Assembly: GCA_021776135.1 (NCBI GenBank)
Contig: JAJFGL010000008.1
Location: 36,596-100,595, forward strand
Length of the DNA stretch: 64,000 bases
Direction of reading: 5' to 3'
From: Kiloniellaceae bacterium
Lineage (GTDB): Bacteria; Pseudomonadota; Alphaproteobacteria; Kiloniellales; J153
The notes below the pieces were generated by a model. The model saw nothing but the letters and a program-made list of their open reading frames with translations, searched no databases and was not told where the DNA came from. Numbering within the stretch: position 1 is the first letter of the stretch; each line of letters begins with the position of its first letter. Both the position numbers and the translations under genes were made by a program. Positions 11,741 to 21,571 of this stretch are shown here, in pieces.

Positions 11741-13372
11741 ATGAAGGTGTGTGCGGGGGCAGACTTCGACTATATCGTCGTCGGAGCAGGCTCCGCGGGC
11801 TGTGTGCTGGCGGACCGCCTGAGCGCCAGCGGTGAGCATCGGGTACTGGTGCTGGAGGCTGGAGGTTCGGACCTCAGCTTCTGGATCCGGATGCCGATCG
11901 GCTATGGCAAGGTTTACTACGACGCCCGCTTCAACTGGAAATACCTGAGCGAGCCGGAAGAGGCGCTGGGAGGCAAGCCGAGCTACTGGCCGCGCGGCAA
12001 GGTGCTGGGTGGCTCGTCCTCGATCAACGCCCTGGTCTATGCGCGCGGGCATCCGGGCGATTTCGACGACTGGGCGGCGGACGGCGCCACCGGCTGGGAC
12101 TGGGGCTCGGTCGCCCCCTATTTCAAGCGCATGGAAGATTGGGCGGGCGGCGCGGACGAGCGGCGCGGCGCCGGCGGCCCGCTGCCGGTCGCCGATATCC
12201 GCGGCGAGGTGCATTCCTTGTGCCAAAACTTCTTACAGGCCGCCCGTGAGGCGCATTTGCCGGTCACCGAGGATTATAACGGGGTCCAGGTGGAGGGCGC
12301 CTCGATCTACCAGATCACCACGAAGAACGGGTTACGCGCCTCGGCCGCCCGGTGCTATCTCAAGCCAGCCATGAAGCGGGTGAATGTGAAGGTGCTGACC
12401 CGCGCCCATGCCACACGGATAGTCATGGAGGACGGCCGGGCGGTGGGGGTGGCGTTCACGCGCGGCGGTGAGACGCGGGTAGTGCGGGCGCGGCGCGAGG
12501 TGATCGTTTCCGGCGGCGCGATTAACTCGCCTCAGCTCTTGCAGCTTTCGGGCATTGGGCCGGGAGAAGTGCTGCAACCGCTGGGCATCGAGGTGCGCCG
12601 CGATGCCCCCTCGATAGGGCGTAATTTACAGGACCATCTTGGCCTCGACATGCATTACCGTGCGACGGTGCCGACGCTGAACCAGGTACTGCGGCCGTGG
12701 TGGGGTAAGCTTCGGGCCGGCTTGCAGTTCCTGTTGCTGCGGCGCGGACCCCTGACCCTGAGCGTCAACCAGGGGGGTGGCTTCGTGCGCACCCGGCAAG
12801 AGCTGACGCGGCCGAACCTGCAGCTCTATTTCTCGCCTGTCAGCTACACCCGCGCGCCGCCGGGCGAACGGCCCATGATGAGCCCGGACGACTTCCCGGG
12901 TTTCCTCCTGGGATTCAGCTCCTGCCGTCCGACCAGCCGGGGAAGTATCCACATCCGCTCGGCCGATCCCTTCGCGGCGCCGGAGATACGTCCGAACTAT
13001 TTGAGTACGCAAGAGGACCGGGCGGCGATGTTGGAAGGGGCGCGTTTCATCCGCCGGCTGGCGGCGACCCCGGCGATGCGCTCCGTCATCGAGACCGAGA
13101 TCAGCCCCGGCCCCCACGCCGAGAGCGACGAAGATATCCAGGCGCATATCCGCGATAATGCCTGGACTGTGTTCCACGCGAGCTGTACCTGCCGCATGGG
13201 GAGCGACCCGGAAACCTCCACCGTCGATCCGCGTCTGCGGGTCCATGGCGTAGAGGGCTTGCGGGTGGTTGACGCCTCGGTATTTCCCAGCGTGACCAGC
13301 GGCAACACCAACGCGCCGACCATCATGGTCGCGGAGCGGGCCGCGGATCTCATTCTCGAAGATGCGCGATAA
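11741..13372 (+). CDS. GMC-family FAD oxidoreductase (choline dehydrogenase-like)
   Basis: DYIVVGAGSAGCVLADRLSA, WPRGKVLGGSSSINALVYARG, VSGGAINSPQLLQLSGIGP, DASVFPSVTSGNTNAPTIMVAERAADLI. Confidence 0.93.
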   Translation: MKVCAGADFDYIVVGAGSAGCVLADRLSASGEHRVLVLEAGGSDLSFWIRMPIGYGKVYYDARFNWKYLSEPEEALGGKPSYWPRGKVLGGSSSINALVYARGHPGDFDDWAADGATGWDWGSVAPYFKRMEDWAGGADERRGAGGPLPVADIRGEVHSLCQNFLQAAREAHLPVTEDYNGVQVEGASIYQITTKNGLRASAARCYLKPAMKRVNVKVLTRAHATRIVMEDGRAVGVAFTRGGETRVVRARREVIVSGGAINSPQLLQLSGIGPGEVLQPLGIEVRRDAPSIGRNLQDHLGLDMHYRATVPTLNQVLRPWWGKLRAGLQFLLLRRGPLTLSVNQGGGFVRTRQELTRPNLQLYFSPVSYTRAPPGERPMMSPDDFPGFLLGFSSCRPTSRGSIHIRSADPFAAPEIRPNYLSTQEDRAAMLEGARFIRRLAATPAMRSVIETEISPGPHAESDEDIQAHIRDNAWTVFHASCTCRMGSDPETSTVDPRLRVHGVEGLRVVDASVFPSVTSGNTNAPTIMVAERAADLILEDAR

Positions 13373-13384
13373 AGGGGGCCGGTT

Positions 13385-14488
13385 ATGAAAATCAAGACGA
13401 TCGAGAGCTTCTGCACCGAGTTTGTCGGCTTTGTCCGGGTCACTGCCGAAGATGGAACCCAGGGTTGGGGTCAGGTCGCTACCTACAACGCCGACATCAC
13501 GGCCGCGGTGCTGCACCGGCAAGTGGCGCCCTGGGTGTTGGGGCAAGACACGGCCGATCTGAACGACCTGCTCGATATCGTCACCGAGCGCGAGCATAAG
13601 TTTCCGGGCTCCTATCTGCGGCGTGCCATGGCCGGGTTCGACACCGCGGTCTGGGATGCGCGCGGCAAGCGCGCGGGCAAGCCGGTCGTGGAGCTTCTGG
13701 GTGGCACAGCAGGAACGATCCGGGCCTATGGATCGTCCATGAAGCGCGACATCACCCCCCTAGCCGAGGCCGAGCGTATGAAGCGGCTGCGCGGCGAACA
13801 AGGCTTCGATGCCTTTAAGTTTCGCGTCGGCGCCGAGTGCGGGCGCGACCGGGACGAATGGCCGGGGCGAACCGAGGAGATTATCCCCACCATACGGAAC
13901 CATTTGGGGTCCGATGTTGACCTGCTGGCGGACGCGAATAGCTGCTACTCGCCGAAACGGGCCATCGAGGTTGGGCGCATCATGGAAGACAATGGCCTGG
14001 GGCACTACGAGGAACCCTGTCCTTATTGGGAACTGGAGCAAACCAGGGAGGTTACGAAGGCGTTGACCATCGACGTGACCGGGGGCGAGCAGGATTGCGA
14101 CCTGACGATCTGGGCGCGGATGATTGACATGCGGGCCGTCGATGTGGTGCAGCCGGATATCTGCTATCTAGGCGGCCTTTCGCGGACGCTCAAAGTGGCG
14201 CGTCTGGCCGAGACGGCGGGGCTGCCGGTCACACCGCACTGCGCTAATCTGTCCATGGTGACGCTGTTCACCATGCATCTGCTGCGCGCCATTCCGAATG
14301 CCGGAAAGTATCTGGAGTTCTCAATCGAGGGGCCGGACTACTATCCTTGGCAAGAGGGGCTCTTCGCCCGCTCGCCCTACGAGATCGCGGACGGCAAGGC
14401 GACAGTCACAGATGCGCCCGGCTGGGGGGTCGAAATCAACCCCGACTGGCTGGCAAGATCGAGTTATCGGCAAACATCGGCTGTTTAG
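13385..14488 (+). CDS. Enolase-superfamily (mandelate racemase/muconate lactonizing) enzyme
   Basis: AKLxK-like barrel architecture, FDAFKFRVGAE, DVDLLADANSCYSPKRAIEVGRIMEDNGLGHYEEPCPYWELEQTREV, TPHCANLSMVTLFTMHLL. Confidence 0.88.
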   Translation: MKIKTIESFCTEFVGFVRVTAEDGTQGWGQVATYNADITAAVLHRQVAPWVLGQDTADLNDLLDIVTEREHKFPGSYLRRAMAGFDTAVWDARGKRAGKPVVELLGGTAGTIRAYGSSMKRDITPLAEAERMKRLRGEQGFDAFKFRVGAECGRDRDEWPGRTEEIIPTIRNHLGSDVDLLADANSCYSPKRAIEVGRIMEDNGLGHYEEPCPYWELEQTREVTKALTIDVTGGEQDCDLTIWARMIDMRAVDVVQPDICYLGGLSRTLKVARLAETAGLPVTPHCANLSMVTLFTMHLLRAIPNAGKYLEFSIEGPDYYPWQEGLFARSPYEIADGKATVTDAPGWGVEINPDWLARSSYRQTSAV

Positions 14489-14519
14489 GGATTAATCCTG
14501 ATTGAAACAGTCCTGGCGT

Positions 14520-14765
14520 GTGGGGAAAAAAGGGCCGGCATGAAAATGCCGGCCCTTACCGTTTCGCTTGAAGGCGAAGATGTGAGTTCCCCTACTTGAT
14601 TTCTTGATCTCGCCGCTCGCCAGCTTGGCCTGATAATCGGCAATCAAGGCCTTGCCCTTGCCTTCGCCGAACATGTAGGTCTAGGTCTTGAGTCCGTAGT
14701 AGGACCAGGAAATCATGGTCGAAAAAGCGAACAGTACCGCCGCGATGGCGAGCACGCAGCCGAAG
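14520..14765 (-). pseudogene. Degenerate 3'-end duplicate of AGCS-family sodium:alanine symporter
   Basis: Near-identical stretches to 15950-16280 ([24 protein letters not shown]); carries Trp-to-stop (GLKT*TYMFG vs [10 protein letters not shown]), an internal deletion and a 1-nt frameshift before the stop; copy of the terminator hairpin is retained. Confidence 0.85.
14529..14560 (-). terminator. Rho-independent terminator of the AGCS remnant
   Basis: Minus strand AAGGGCCGGCATTTTCATGCCGGCCCTTTTTT. Confidence 0.75.
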
Positions 14766-14968
14766 CTGGCGACGTGATCTTCTTCGATGCCTATGTTTCT
14801 CATGAATCTTCAGCCAACACCGGTACCCGCAGCCGGCGGAACGTCTTCCTGACCTTCAACCGGGAATCGGACGGCGACATGTGCGAGAAGTACTACCGGG
14901 ACAAATGGAAAAACTACGCGCCCAACCGGGCCGGCGAGGCCCGCGAGGACGTTTCCTTTAGAATCTGA
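14766..14968 (+). pseudogene. C-terminal remnant of a phytanoyl-CoA dioxygenase (PhyH)-family protein
   Basis: EAGDVIFFDAYVSHESSANTGTRSRRNVFLTFNRESDGDMCEKYYRDKWKNYAPN resembles the C-terminal part of PhyH dioxygenases (xGDxxFFDxxxxHxSxxN...R); upstream coding sequence missing. Confidence 0.7.
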
Positions 14969-14983
14969 TATCCGGGCCGCGGG

Positions 14984-15730
14984 TCAGGCGGTGGCTGTCG
15001 TGAGCGCCTGGGTCACATCCTCGATCTGAGTCACGACCGAGATTTGGCGCGTCGAGGTGATGTCGCAGCCGCGATCCTCGAAAGCGTCTTTCGCAGGATG
15101 ATTTTTCTGCCAGTCAGCGACCGTGGAATCGCGCTCGCGCACAAGTTCCTCGATCTGCGGGCGGAACAGGCGCAACATGGCGGAGATCCAGATGTTGGCG
15201 GGCCATGACGGCCAGGAGAGATCCATCTCGAAGCGGTCCAGCATCTTGATCACGTCTTCCGATGCGTACCAGTTGTCGGCGGTGATCCAGCGGTTGGTGG
15301 TGAACAGGCCGATGGGGAAACCGGAGCTATCCATGGAAATGGCGATGAGATGGCTGAGCTTGTCGTCTCGCTCATTCATGAACTTGGCTTCGGACTGTTT
15401 GACCGGGCGGCACTCCTTCGGCATGCCCTTTTCCCTGAGGAATGTATGAAAGTGGCCGTGCTCCCCTTCCCGGTGGGAGTGGTAATAAAACTGGGAATGG
15501 CTTTCCGAATCGAATACGTCGCCCTTGGGGTAATGGTCCAACTCATAGAATTCTCCCTGGCCGCGAAGAACCTCGGCGACGACATTGGTGTTGCTTTTCC
15601 GTAGCACCCTGTAGCATTCCAGGACTTCTTCCCCCGCGTTCGCCATCGCCACAAGCTGCTCGCGGGGTAGTTTCTTCAGATCGACCATGCTTGCCTCCAA
15701 GATCTCGATATCTGGAACACGGATTGCCAC
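14984..15730 (-). CDS. Conserved hypothetical protein (possibly DUF6969-like), His-rich motif
   Basis: 248-aa ORF with non-random composition, QFYYHSHREGEHGHFHTFLREKGMP and TNRWITADNWYASEDVIKMLDRF; no recognised catalytic family. Confidence 0.7.
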   Translation of the reverse strand: MAIRVPDIEILEASMVDLKKLPREQLVAMANAGEEVLECYRVLRKSNTNVVAEVLRGQGEFYELDHYPKGDVFDSESHSQFYYHSHREGEHGHFHTFLREKGMPKECRPVKQSEAKFMNERDDKLSHLIAISMDSSGFPIGLFTTNRWITADNWYASEDVIKMLDRFEMDLSWPSWPANIWISAMLRLFRPQIEELVRERDSTVADWQKNHPAKDAFEDRGCDITSTRQISVVTQIEDVTQALTTATA

Positions 15731-15874
15731 TCACGGGTCTTTGGCATTGCACGCATGTGATGGTGAAAATGGATTGATCTGGATCAATCCTTCTTTTCAC
15801 GAAGTATCACGAGTTGTTGAAACCCAGTATAGCTACCGTTGCCGGTCTCAGCCTGCGCGCGTGGCAATAAGAGG

Positions 15875-15912
15875 AAAAAAAGAGCCGGCACGACCATGCC
15901 GGCTCTCTTCCC
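15875..15912 (-). terminator. Rho-independent terminator of agcS
   Basis: Minus strand AGAGAGCCGGCATGGTCGTGCCGGCTCTTTTTTTCC. Confidence 0.75.
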
Positions 15913-15952
15913 TTTCGCTTGAGGGTGAAAGAGATTTTCACCAGGCGGCGGA

Positions 15953-17455
15953 TTACTTGATTTTCTTGATCTCGCCGCTCGCCAGCTTGGCCTGATAATC
16001 TTTTAGCAAGGCCTTGACCTTGGGCATCAGGAAATAGAGGCCGATAATGTTGGCGATCGCCATGGCGAAGATCATGGCGTCGGAGAAGTCGATCACCGGC
16101 CCCAGGCTCATGGAGGCGCCGATGACCACGAAGACGCAGAAGATCGCCTTGAAGACCAGTTCCTTGGCCTTGCCTTCGCCGAACATGTAGGTCCAGGCCT
16201 TGAGTCCGTAATACGACCAGGAAATCATGGTTGAAAAGGCGAACAGCACCGCCGCGATGGCGAGCACGTATCCGAAGCCGGAGAAATTGGCCTCGAAGGC
16301 CTTGGAGGTCAGGGCAATGCCGGTCACGCCGTTATCGGGCACCCAGGAGCCGGTGATGGTGATCACCAGGGAAGTCATGGTGCAGATAACCACCGTGTCG
16401 ATAAAGGGCTCGAGCAGGGCCACGTAACCTTCGGTGACCGGGTGTTTGGTCTGCACCGCCGAATGGGCGATGGAGGCCGAACCGATTCCGGCTTCGTTCG
16501 AGAAGGCGGCGCGCTTGAAACCTTGGATCAAGGCGCCGATGGCGCCGCCGGCGACGGCGGTCGGGGAGAAGGCGCCGCCGATGATGGCGCTGATGGCGTT
16601 GGGAATCTCGCCGAAGTTCACCACGATAATAATCAGGGCCGCGCCGACATAGAGCACCGCCATGCCGGGCACGATCTTTTCCGTGACCCGGGCGATGGAC
16701 TTGATGCCGCCGATGATGACGATGCCGACTACGGCGGCCATGATCAGGCCGAACAGCCAGCCTTTACCCTCGAAGAAGGGAATGATGCTGGAGATCTGCG
16801 CGAAGGACTGATTGGCCTGGAACATATTGCCGCCGCCAAGGGCGCCGCCGATGCAACAAATCGAAAAGAATATCGCCAGGAACTTGCCGAGCCTGGCCTT
16901 GCCGTCCTCCGACAAGCCCTTGGACAGATAATACATCGGCCCGCCGGATACGGTGCCGTCTTTGTACTCGTTTCGGTAGTGCACGCCGAGTGTGCACTCG
17001 GTGAACTTGGACGCCATGCCGAGCAAGCCGGCCAGGATCATCCAAAAGGTGGCGCCGGGACCGCCCAGATAGACCGCCACGCCGACACCGGCGATGTTGC
17101 CCAGGCCGACCGTGCCCGACAGCGCCGTGGCCAGGGCCTGAAACGGCGTTACCTCGCCGGCGTCGTTGGGATCGAGATAATCGCCGCGCACCAATTCGAT
17201 GGAATGCTTGAAACCGCGAAACTGGATAAAACCGAAATAGACGGTGAATACGACCGCCGCGATGACCAGCCAGGCGACGATCAAAGGAAAGTTGGTTCCG
17301 AAAACCGGCACCGAATAAAATACGGTATTGACGATTGGATTCACGATCGGCGCGATAGCTTCGCTAATGGCCTGATCGATCCCGCTTTCTTGGGCGTAGG
17401 CCACCCCGGCCGTCAGCGGTAAGCCGGCGCAAGCCAGCAGTAAACGTTTCAACAT
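15953..17455 (-). CDS. Alanine/glycine:cation symporter (AGCS family)
   Basis: [62 protein letters not shown]; start set at [11 protein letters not shown] with signal-like N-terminus (17455). Confidence 0.93.
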   Translation of the reverse strand: MLKRLLLACAGLPLTAGVAYAQESGIDQAISEAIAPIVNPIVNTVFYSVPVFGTNFPLIVAWLVIAAVVFTVYFGFIQFRGFKHSIELVRGDYLDPNDAGEVTPFQALATALSGTVGLGNIAGVGVAVYLGGPGATFWMILAGLLGMASKFTECTLGVHYRNEYKDGTVSGGPMYYLSKGLSEDGKARLGKFLAIFFSICCIGGALGGGNMFQANQSFAQISSIIPFFEGKGWLFGLIMAAVVGIVIIGGIKSIARVTEKIVPGMAVLYVGAALIIIVVNFGEIPNAISAIIGGAFSPTAVAGGAIGALIQGFKRAAFSNEAGIGSASIAHSAVQTKHPVTEGYVALLEPFIDTVVICTMTSLVITITGSWVPDNGVTGIALTSKAFEANFSGFGYVLAIAAVLFAFSTMISWSYYGLKAWTYMFGEGKAKELVFKAIFCVFVVIGASMSLGPVIDFSDAMIFAMAIANIIGLYFLMPKVKALLKDYQAKLASGEIKKIK

Positions 17456-17502
17456 GAGTCTTCCCCCTGTTCCGATATGTCTTATTTTCTGAAATTTATG
17501 GA

Positions 17503-17934
17503 TTACGGCACGATGGTCACGGGCACCGGAGACGCCTGCGCCAGGGTGATCGCCAAACCGCCAAGCAGCCGGGCGGTGAAAACCGAATCGCCGGTGCGGC
17601 CGACGAAGATTTGCACGGCGCCGGTTTCCTTGGCGATCGTACACAACAGTTCGCCGACATGGCCGTGACGGACCTCGGTTTGGGTTTCTATGCCCGATGC
17701 CTTCAACTTGGCCGCCACGGGCTCGACCATGGCGCGGGCACGTTCCAGTTCCTCCTCACGCCGTTTGTGACGCTCGGCCAGTTCCTCGGGGGTGTGGAAG
17801 CTATAGGCGGACCATTCGAGAATATGGACCACGCACAGCCGCGCGCCGGCCATCTTGGCCCGTGAAGCGGCGAAATCGATGGCGCGATTCGATGAATCCG
17901 TGCCATCGAAGCCGACCAGGTAAGTATCGCTCAT
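17503..17934 (-). CDS. Universal stress protein UspA-family
   Basis: [41 protein letters not shown] ... [33 protein letters not shown]. Confidence 0.9.
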   Translation of the reverse strand: MSDTYLVGFDGTDSSNRAIDFAASRAKMAGARLCVVHILEWSAYSFHTPEELAERHKRREEELERARAMVEPVAAKLKASGIETQTEVRHGHVGELLCTIAKETGAVQIFVGRTGDSVFTARLLGGLAITLAQASPVPVTIVP

Positions 17935-18315
17935 GTATCGTTCCCTCCTTGACTTTCGGCAAACCAGGCTTGTCCGGCGGAAGGTAGGGGATCGTGAAGC
18001 ATCGCGTATCGGGACAAGTAACCTGTAAGCATCAGGCCTATGGATCGTTGAACCTTCCACTTGCCACTATAGAAGAAACGGCGAAGAAATTCCTATTTCA
18101 AAATATCGGGAGATCATCCATTAAAAAATATGTGTGTATTTAGTGAAAACAACCGAAGCGGCACCCGCCGTCTTCCTTGGCTGCGCGCGTGGCGCCAGGC
18201 GTCGCGCGGCGAATTCGGTACTTGCAAGACCACCGTTCCGGCCTTACTTGAAAAGAGCCGCGCGGCTGGACCCCAGTGGCGCGAAAAATTCGATTTCCAA
18301 CGAAAGGAGCTAGGC

Positions 18316-18465
18316 GTGGCGCGTAAGCCCAACTACAAATTCGACCGTCAACAACGCGATAAAGCTAAGGCCGAGAAAAAAGCCGCGAAGGAAGAACGAA
18401 AGGCCGAGCTTAAAGAGGAGGCCAACCCGGAAAGCCCGGAGGATCCGGCGGCGGCCGAGGTTTAG
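18316..18465 (+). CDS. Small Lys/Glu-rich conserved hypothetical protein
   Basis: GTG start after AAAGGAG; ARKPNYKFDRQQRDKAKAEKKAAKEERKAELKEE. Confidence 0.6.
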   Translation: MARKPNYKFDRQQRDKAKAEKKAAKEERKAELKEEANPESPEDPAAAEV

Positions 18466-18571
18466 TTCCAGTTTTGCCGGCCCGGCCCCCGGAGGGCTGG
18501 GCGGTACTGTCCGGCTGATTTCGACTCCACGTTTCGTTTTTTGTTGACCCCGCGAATCGGTCTGTGATTCC

Positions 18572-18910
18572 ATGGCGGTCATGGCTGTGTTGCGCGAAAT
18601 TCGGGTCAAGGCCCGCCAGATTCTACCGCCTGTCCTGGCCGTCTGCGTGATGGGATACTTCGCCTATCATTCCATACAGGGCGATCGGGGATATCTAGCC
18701 CTGCTGCGGGTCGAGAGGGACTTGGCCCAGGCGCAGGCGACCGAGGCGCGCTTGCGAACCGAGCGGACCCGCCTGGAACGCGATGTGAATCTCTTGCGCC
18801 TGGACGGTTTAGACCGGGACCTGCTTGAGGAACGCGCCCGCGCGATCCTCAACTACGGCCTGGAGGACGAATATACGATCCTGCGGCAAATACCCCCGGC
18901 AGATAATTAA
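18572..18910 (+). CDS. ftsB: Septum formation initiator FtsB/DivIC family
   Basis: Single TM followed by coiled coil; LLEERARAILNYGLEDEYTIL; located before pdhA as in many alphaproteobacteria. Confidence 0.85.
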   Translation: MAVMAVLREIRVKARQILPPVLAVCVMGYFAYHSIQGDRGYLALLRVERDLAQAQATEARLRTERTRLERDVNLLRLDGLDRDLLEERARAILNYGLEDEYTILRQIPPADN

Positions 18911-19039
18911 CCGATATCATAGTAATTTGTTATTTTTAGTTATTTTTCAATAAGTTATTATATATTGCGAAACATCTTGGGACACCTTATCCTTTCATAG
19001 ATAGACTATCGGGGCTGGAGGTTATCCTCCGGTCCGAAT

Positions 19040-20119
19040 GTGGGGGGCGTCATGACGAAAAAGCCAAGCAGGGCATCGCCATCGCAGGCGGCGAAAAAGG
19101 CATCGCCATCGAAGGCGGCGAAAAAGACATCGCCCCGGCGTGCGGCGCCGGCCAGCGGCGGCGCCAAGCCCGAAGAGCTCCTCACCTATTACCGCGCCAT
19201 GCTCGAAATCCGCCGGTTCGAGGAAAAAGCCGGCCAGATGTACGGCATGGGCCTGATCGGCGGGTTTTGTCATCTCTATATCGGTCAAGAAGCGGTCGTG
19301 ATCGGCATGCAGGCGGCGGTCACGGACCGCGATACCGTCCTTACCTCCTACCGCGACCATGGCCATATGCTGGCCCGCGGCATGGACCCCAAGGGCGTGA
19401 TGGCGGAACTGACCGGCCGCCGGGGCGGCTACTCCAAGGGTAAGGGCGGCTCCATGCACATGTTCAGCCAGGAAAAAGGATTCTATGGCGGCCATGGCAT
19501 CGTCGCGGCCCAGGTGCCGATCGGAACCGGTATCGCCTTCGCTCATAAATACAAGGACGAGAATGCGGTTTGCCTGACCTATCTGGGCGACGGCGCCATC
19601 AATCAGGGCCAAGTCTACGAGTCCTTCAACATGGCGGCGCTCTGGCAATTGCCGGTCGTCTACGTGATTGAGAATAACAAGTACGCCATGGGCACTTCCA
19701 TCGAACGCGGTTCGGCGCGCACCGACCTTTACCATCGCGGCCATGCCTATGGGATTCCGGGCGCGCAGGTCGACGGCATGGATGTGGTCGCGGTCAAGAA
19801 GGCGGGCGAACTGGCCGTCGCCCACGCCCGCTCCGGCAAGGGGCCCTATATTCTGGAGATGCACACCTACCGCTACCGCGGCCATTCCATGTCGGACCCG
19901 GCCAAATACCGCACCAAGGAAGAGGTCCAGAAGGTCCGCCAGGAACGCGATCCGATCGAACGGCTGCGCGGCGTCCTCTTGGATGAGGCCGGTGTCGAGG
20001 AGGCCAAGCTCAAGGACATCGACCGCAAGGTGAAGGCCATCGTCACCGAGGCGGCCGAGTTCGCCCAGCATTCTCCCGAGCCGGATGCCTCGGAGCTTTA
20101 CACGGATGTTTACGCGTGA
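19040..20119 (+). CDS. pdhA: Pyruvate dehydrogenase E1 component subunit alpha
   Basis: MLEIRRFEEKAGQMYGMGLIGGFCHLYIGQEAVVIG, GDGAINQGQVYESFNMAALW, YRYRGHSMSDPAKYRTKEEV. Confidence 0.96.
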   Translation: MGGVMTKKPSRASPSQAAKKASPSKAAKKTSPRRAAPASGGAKPEELLTYYRAMLEIRRFEEKAGQMYGMGLIGGFCHLYIGQEAVVIGMQAAVTDRDTVLTSYRDHGHMLARGMDPKGVMAELTGRRGGYSKGKGGSMHMFSQEKGFYGGHGIVAAQVPIGTGIAFAHKYKDENAVCLTYLGDGAINQGQVYESFNMAALWQLPVVYVIENNKYAMGTSIERGSARTDLYHRGHAYGIPGAQVDGMDVVAVKKAGELAVAHARSGKGPYILEMHTYRYRGHSMSDPAKYRTKEEVQKVRQERDPIERLRGVLLDEAGVEEAKLKDIDRKVKAIVTEAAEFAQHSPEPDASELYTDVYA

Positions 20120-20170
20120 TCCGGGCGCCGGGAATGACTTGCCACTGGATTGTCCGCCCGGAGGGGACCC

Positions 20171-21553
20171 ATGCCGATTGAAATCCTGATGCCGGCGCTG
20201 TCGCCGACCATGACCGAGGGCAAGCTGCTCAAGTGGCACAAGAACGAAGGCGATGCGGTCGCCTCCGGCGATGTCATGGCTGAGATCGAGACCGATAAGG
20301 CGACCATGGAAGTCGAGGCGGTCGAGGAAGGCAAGCTCGGCAAGATTCTGGTCGCCGAGGGCACCGATAACGTTGCCGTGAACGCGCCCATCGCCTTGTT
20401 GCTGGAGGACGGCGAAGATGCTTCGGCCCTAGACGCGGCGCCGCTTGCCACCGCGCCAGCGCCAGCCACCGCGCCAGCGCCAGCCGCCGAAACCGCTGCT
20501 GCCCCGGAAGCCGCCCCGGCGCCGGCCACGTCTGCGCCCGCGCCCGCCGAAACCGAATGGGACGGCCCGAGCGTCACCCTGACGGTACGCGAGGCCTTGC
20601 GCGACGCCATGGCCGAGGAAATGCGCCGCGACCCGGACGTCTTCCTCATGGGCGAAGAGGTCGCCCAGTACCAGGGCGCCTACAAAATCAGCCAAGGCTT
20701 GCTGGAGGAATTCGGCGCCAAGCGGGTGATCGATACCCCGATCACCGAACACGGTTTCGCCGGTGTCGGCGTCGGCGCGGCCTTCTACGGCTTAAAACCG
20801 ATTGTCGAGTTCATGACTTTCAACTTCGCCATGCAGGCGGTCGATCATATCGTCAACTCGGCGGCCAAGACCCGTTACATGTCCGGCGGTCAAGTCAGCA
20901 GCCCGATCGTTTTCCGGGGCCCGAACGGGGCGGCGGCCCGGGTCGCGGCGCAGCATTCTCAGTGCTACGCCTCTTGGTATATGCACCTGCCAGGCTTGAA
21001 GGTGGTGGCGCCCTGGTCGGCGGCCGATGCCAAGGGCCTGCTGAAATCGGCGATCCGGGATCCCAACCCGGTCGTCTTCCTCGAAAACGAGGTCATGTAC
21101 GGACAAAGCTTCGAGGTGCCCGATACGGACGATTGGACCGTGCCCATCGGCAAGGCCAAGATCGTGCGTCCCGGCAAGGACGTGACCATCGCCGCCTTCT
21201 CGATCATGGTCGGCAAGGCCCTGGAGGCGGCCGAGGCCCTGGCCGCCGAGGGTATCGAGGCCGAGGTCATCGATTTGCGCAGCCTCAGGCCGCTCGACAC
21301 CGCCACCATTGTCGACTCGGTCAAGAAGACCAACCGCCTGGTGTTCGCCGAGGAAGGCTGGCCCTCGGCCGGTGTGGGGGCGGAGATCGCCGCCCTGATG
21401 ATGGAACATGCCTTCGATTGGCTGGACGCGCCGGTCAAGCGGGTATGCGGGGCCGACGTGCCCATGCCCTATGCCGCCAATCTCGAAAAGCTCGCCCTGC
21501 CGCAGGCCACGAATATCGCGGAAGCGGCGAAACAGGTTTGCTACGCGAAATAA
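20171..21553 (+). CDS. pdhB: Pyruvate dehydrogenase E1 component subunit beta with N-terminal lipoyl domain
   Basis: [30 protein letters not shown]...[12 protein letters not shown] followed by transketolase-like beta domain. Confidence 0.96.
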   Translation: MPIEILMPALSPTMTEGKLLKWHKNEGDAVASGDVMAEIETDKATMEVEAVEEGKLGKILVAEGTDNVAVNAPIALLLEDGEDASALDAAPLATAPAPATAPAPAAETAAAPEAAPAPATSAPAPAETEWDGPSVTLTVREALRDAMAEEMRRDPDVFLMGEEVAQYQGAYKISQGLLEEFGAKRVIDTPITEHGFAGVGVGAAFYGLKPIVEFMTFNFAMQAVDHIVNSAAKTRYMSGGQVSSPIVFRGPNGAAARVAAQHSQCYASWYMHLPGLKVVAPWSAADAKGLLKSAIRDPNPVVFLENEVMYGQSFEVPDTDDWTVPIGKAKIVRPGKDVTIAAFSIMVGKALEAAEALAAEGIEAEVIDLRSLRPLDTATIVDSVKKTNRLVFAEEGWPSAGVGAEIAALMMEHAFDWLDAPVKRVCGADVPMPYAANLEKLALPQATNIAEAAKQVCYAK

Positions 21554-21571
21554 ACCCAAGGATCGTCGATA

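Noticed and set aside
17456-17644. Longer N-terminus of the AGCS ORF
   Set aside because: Overlaps out of frame with the uspA gene region; signal-peptide-bearing start at 17455 fits better.
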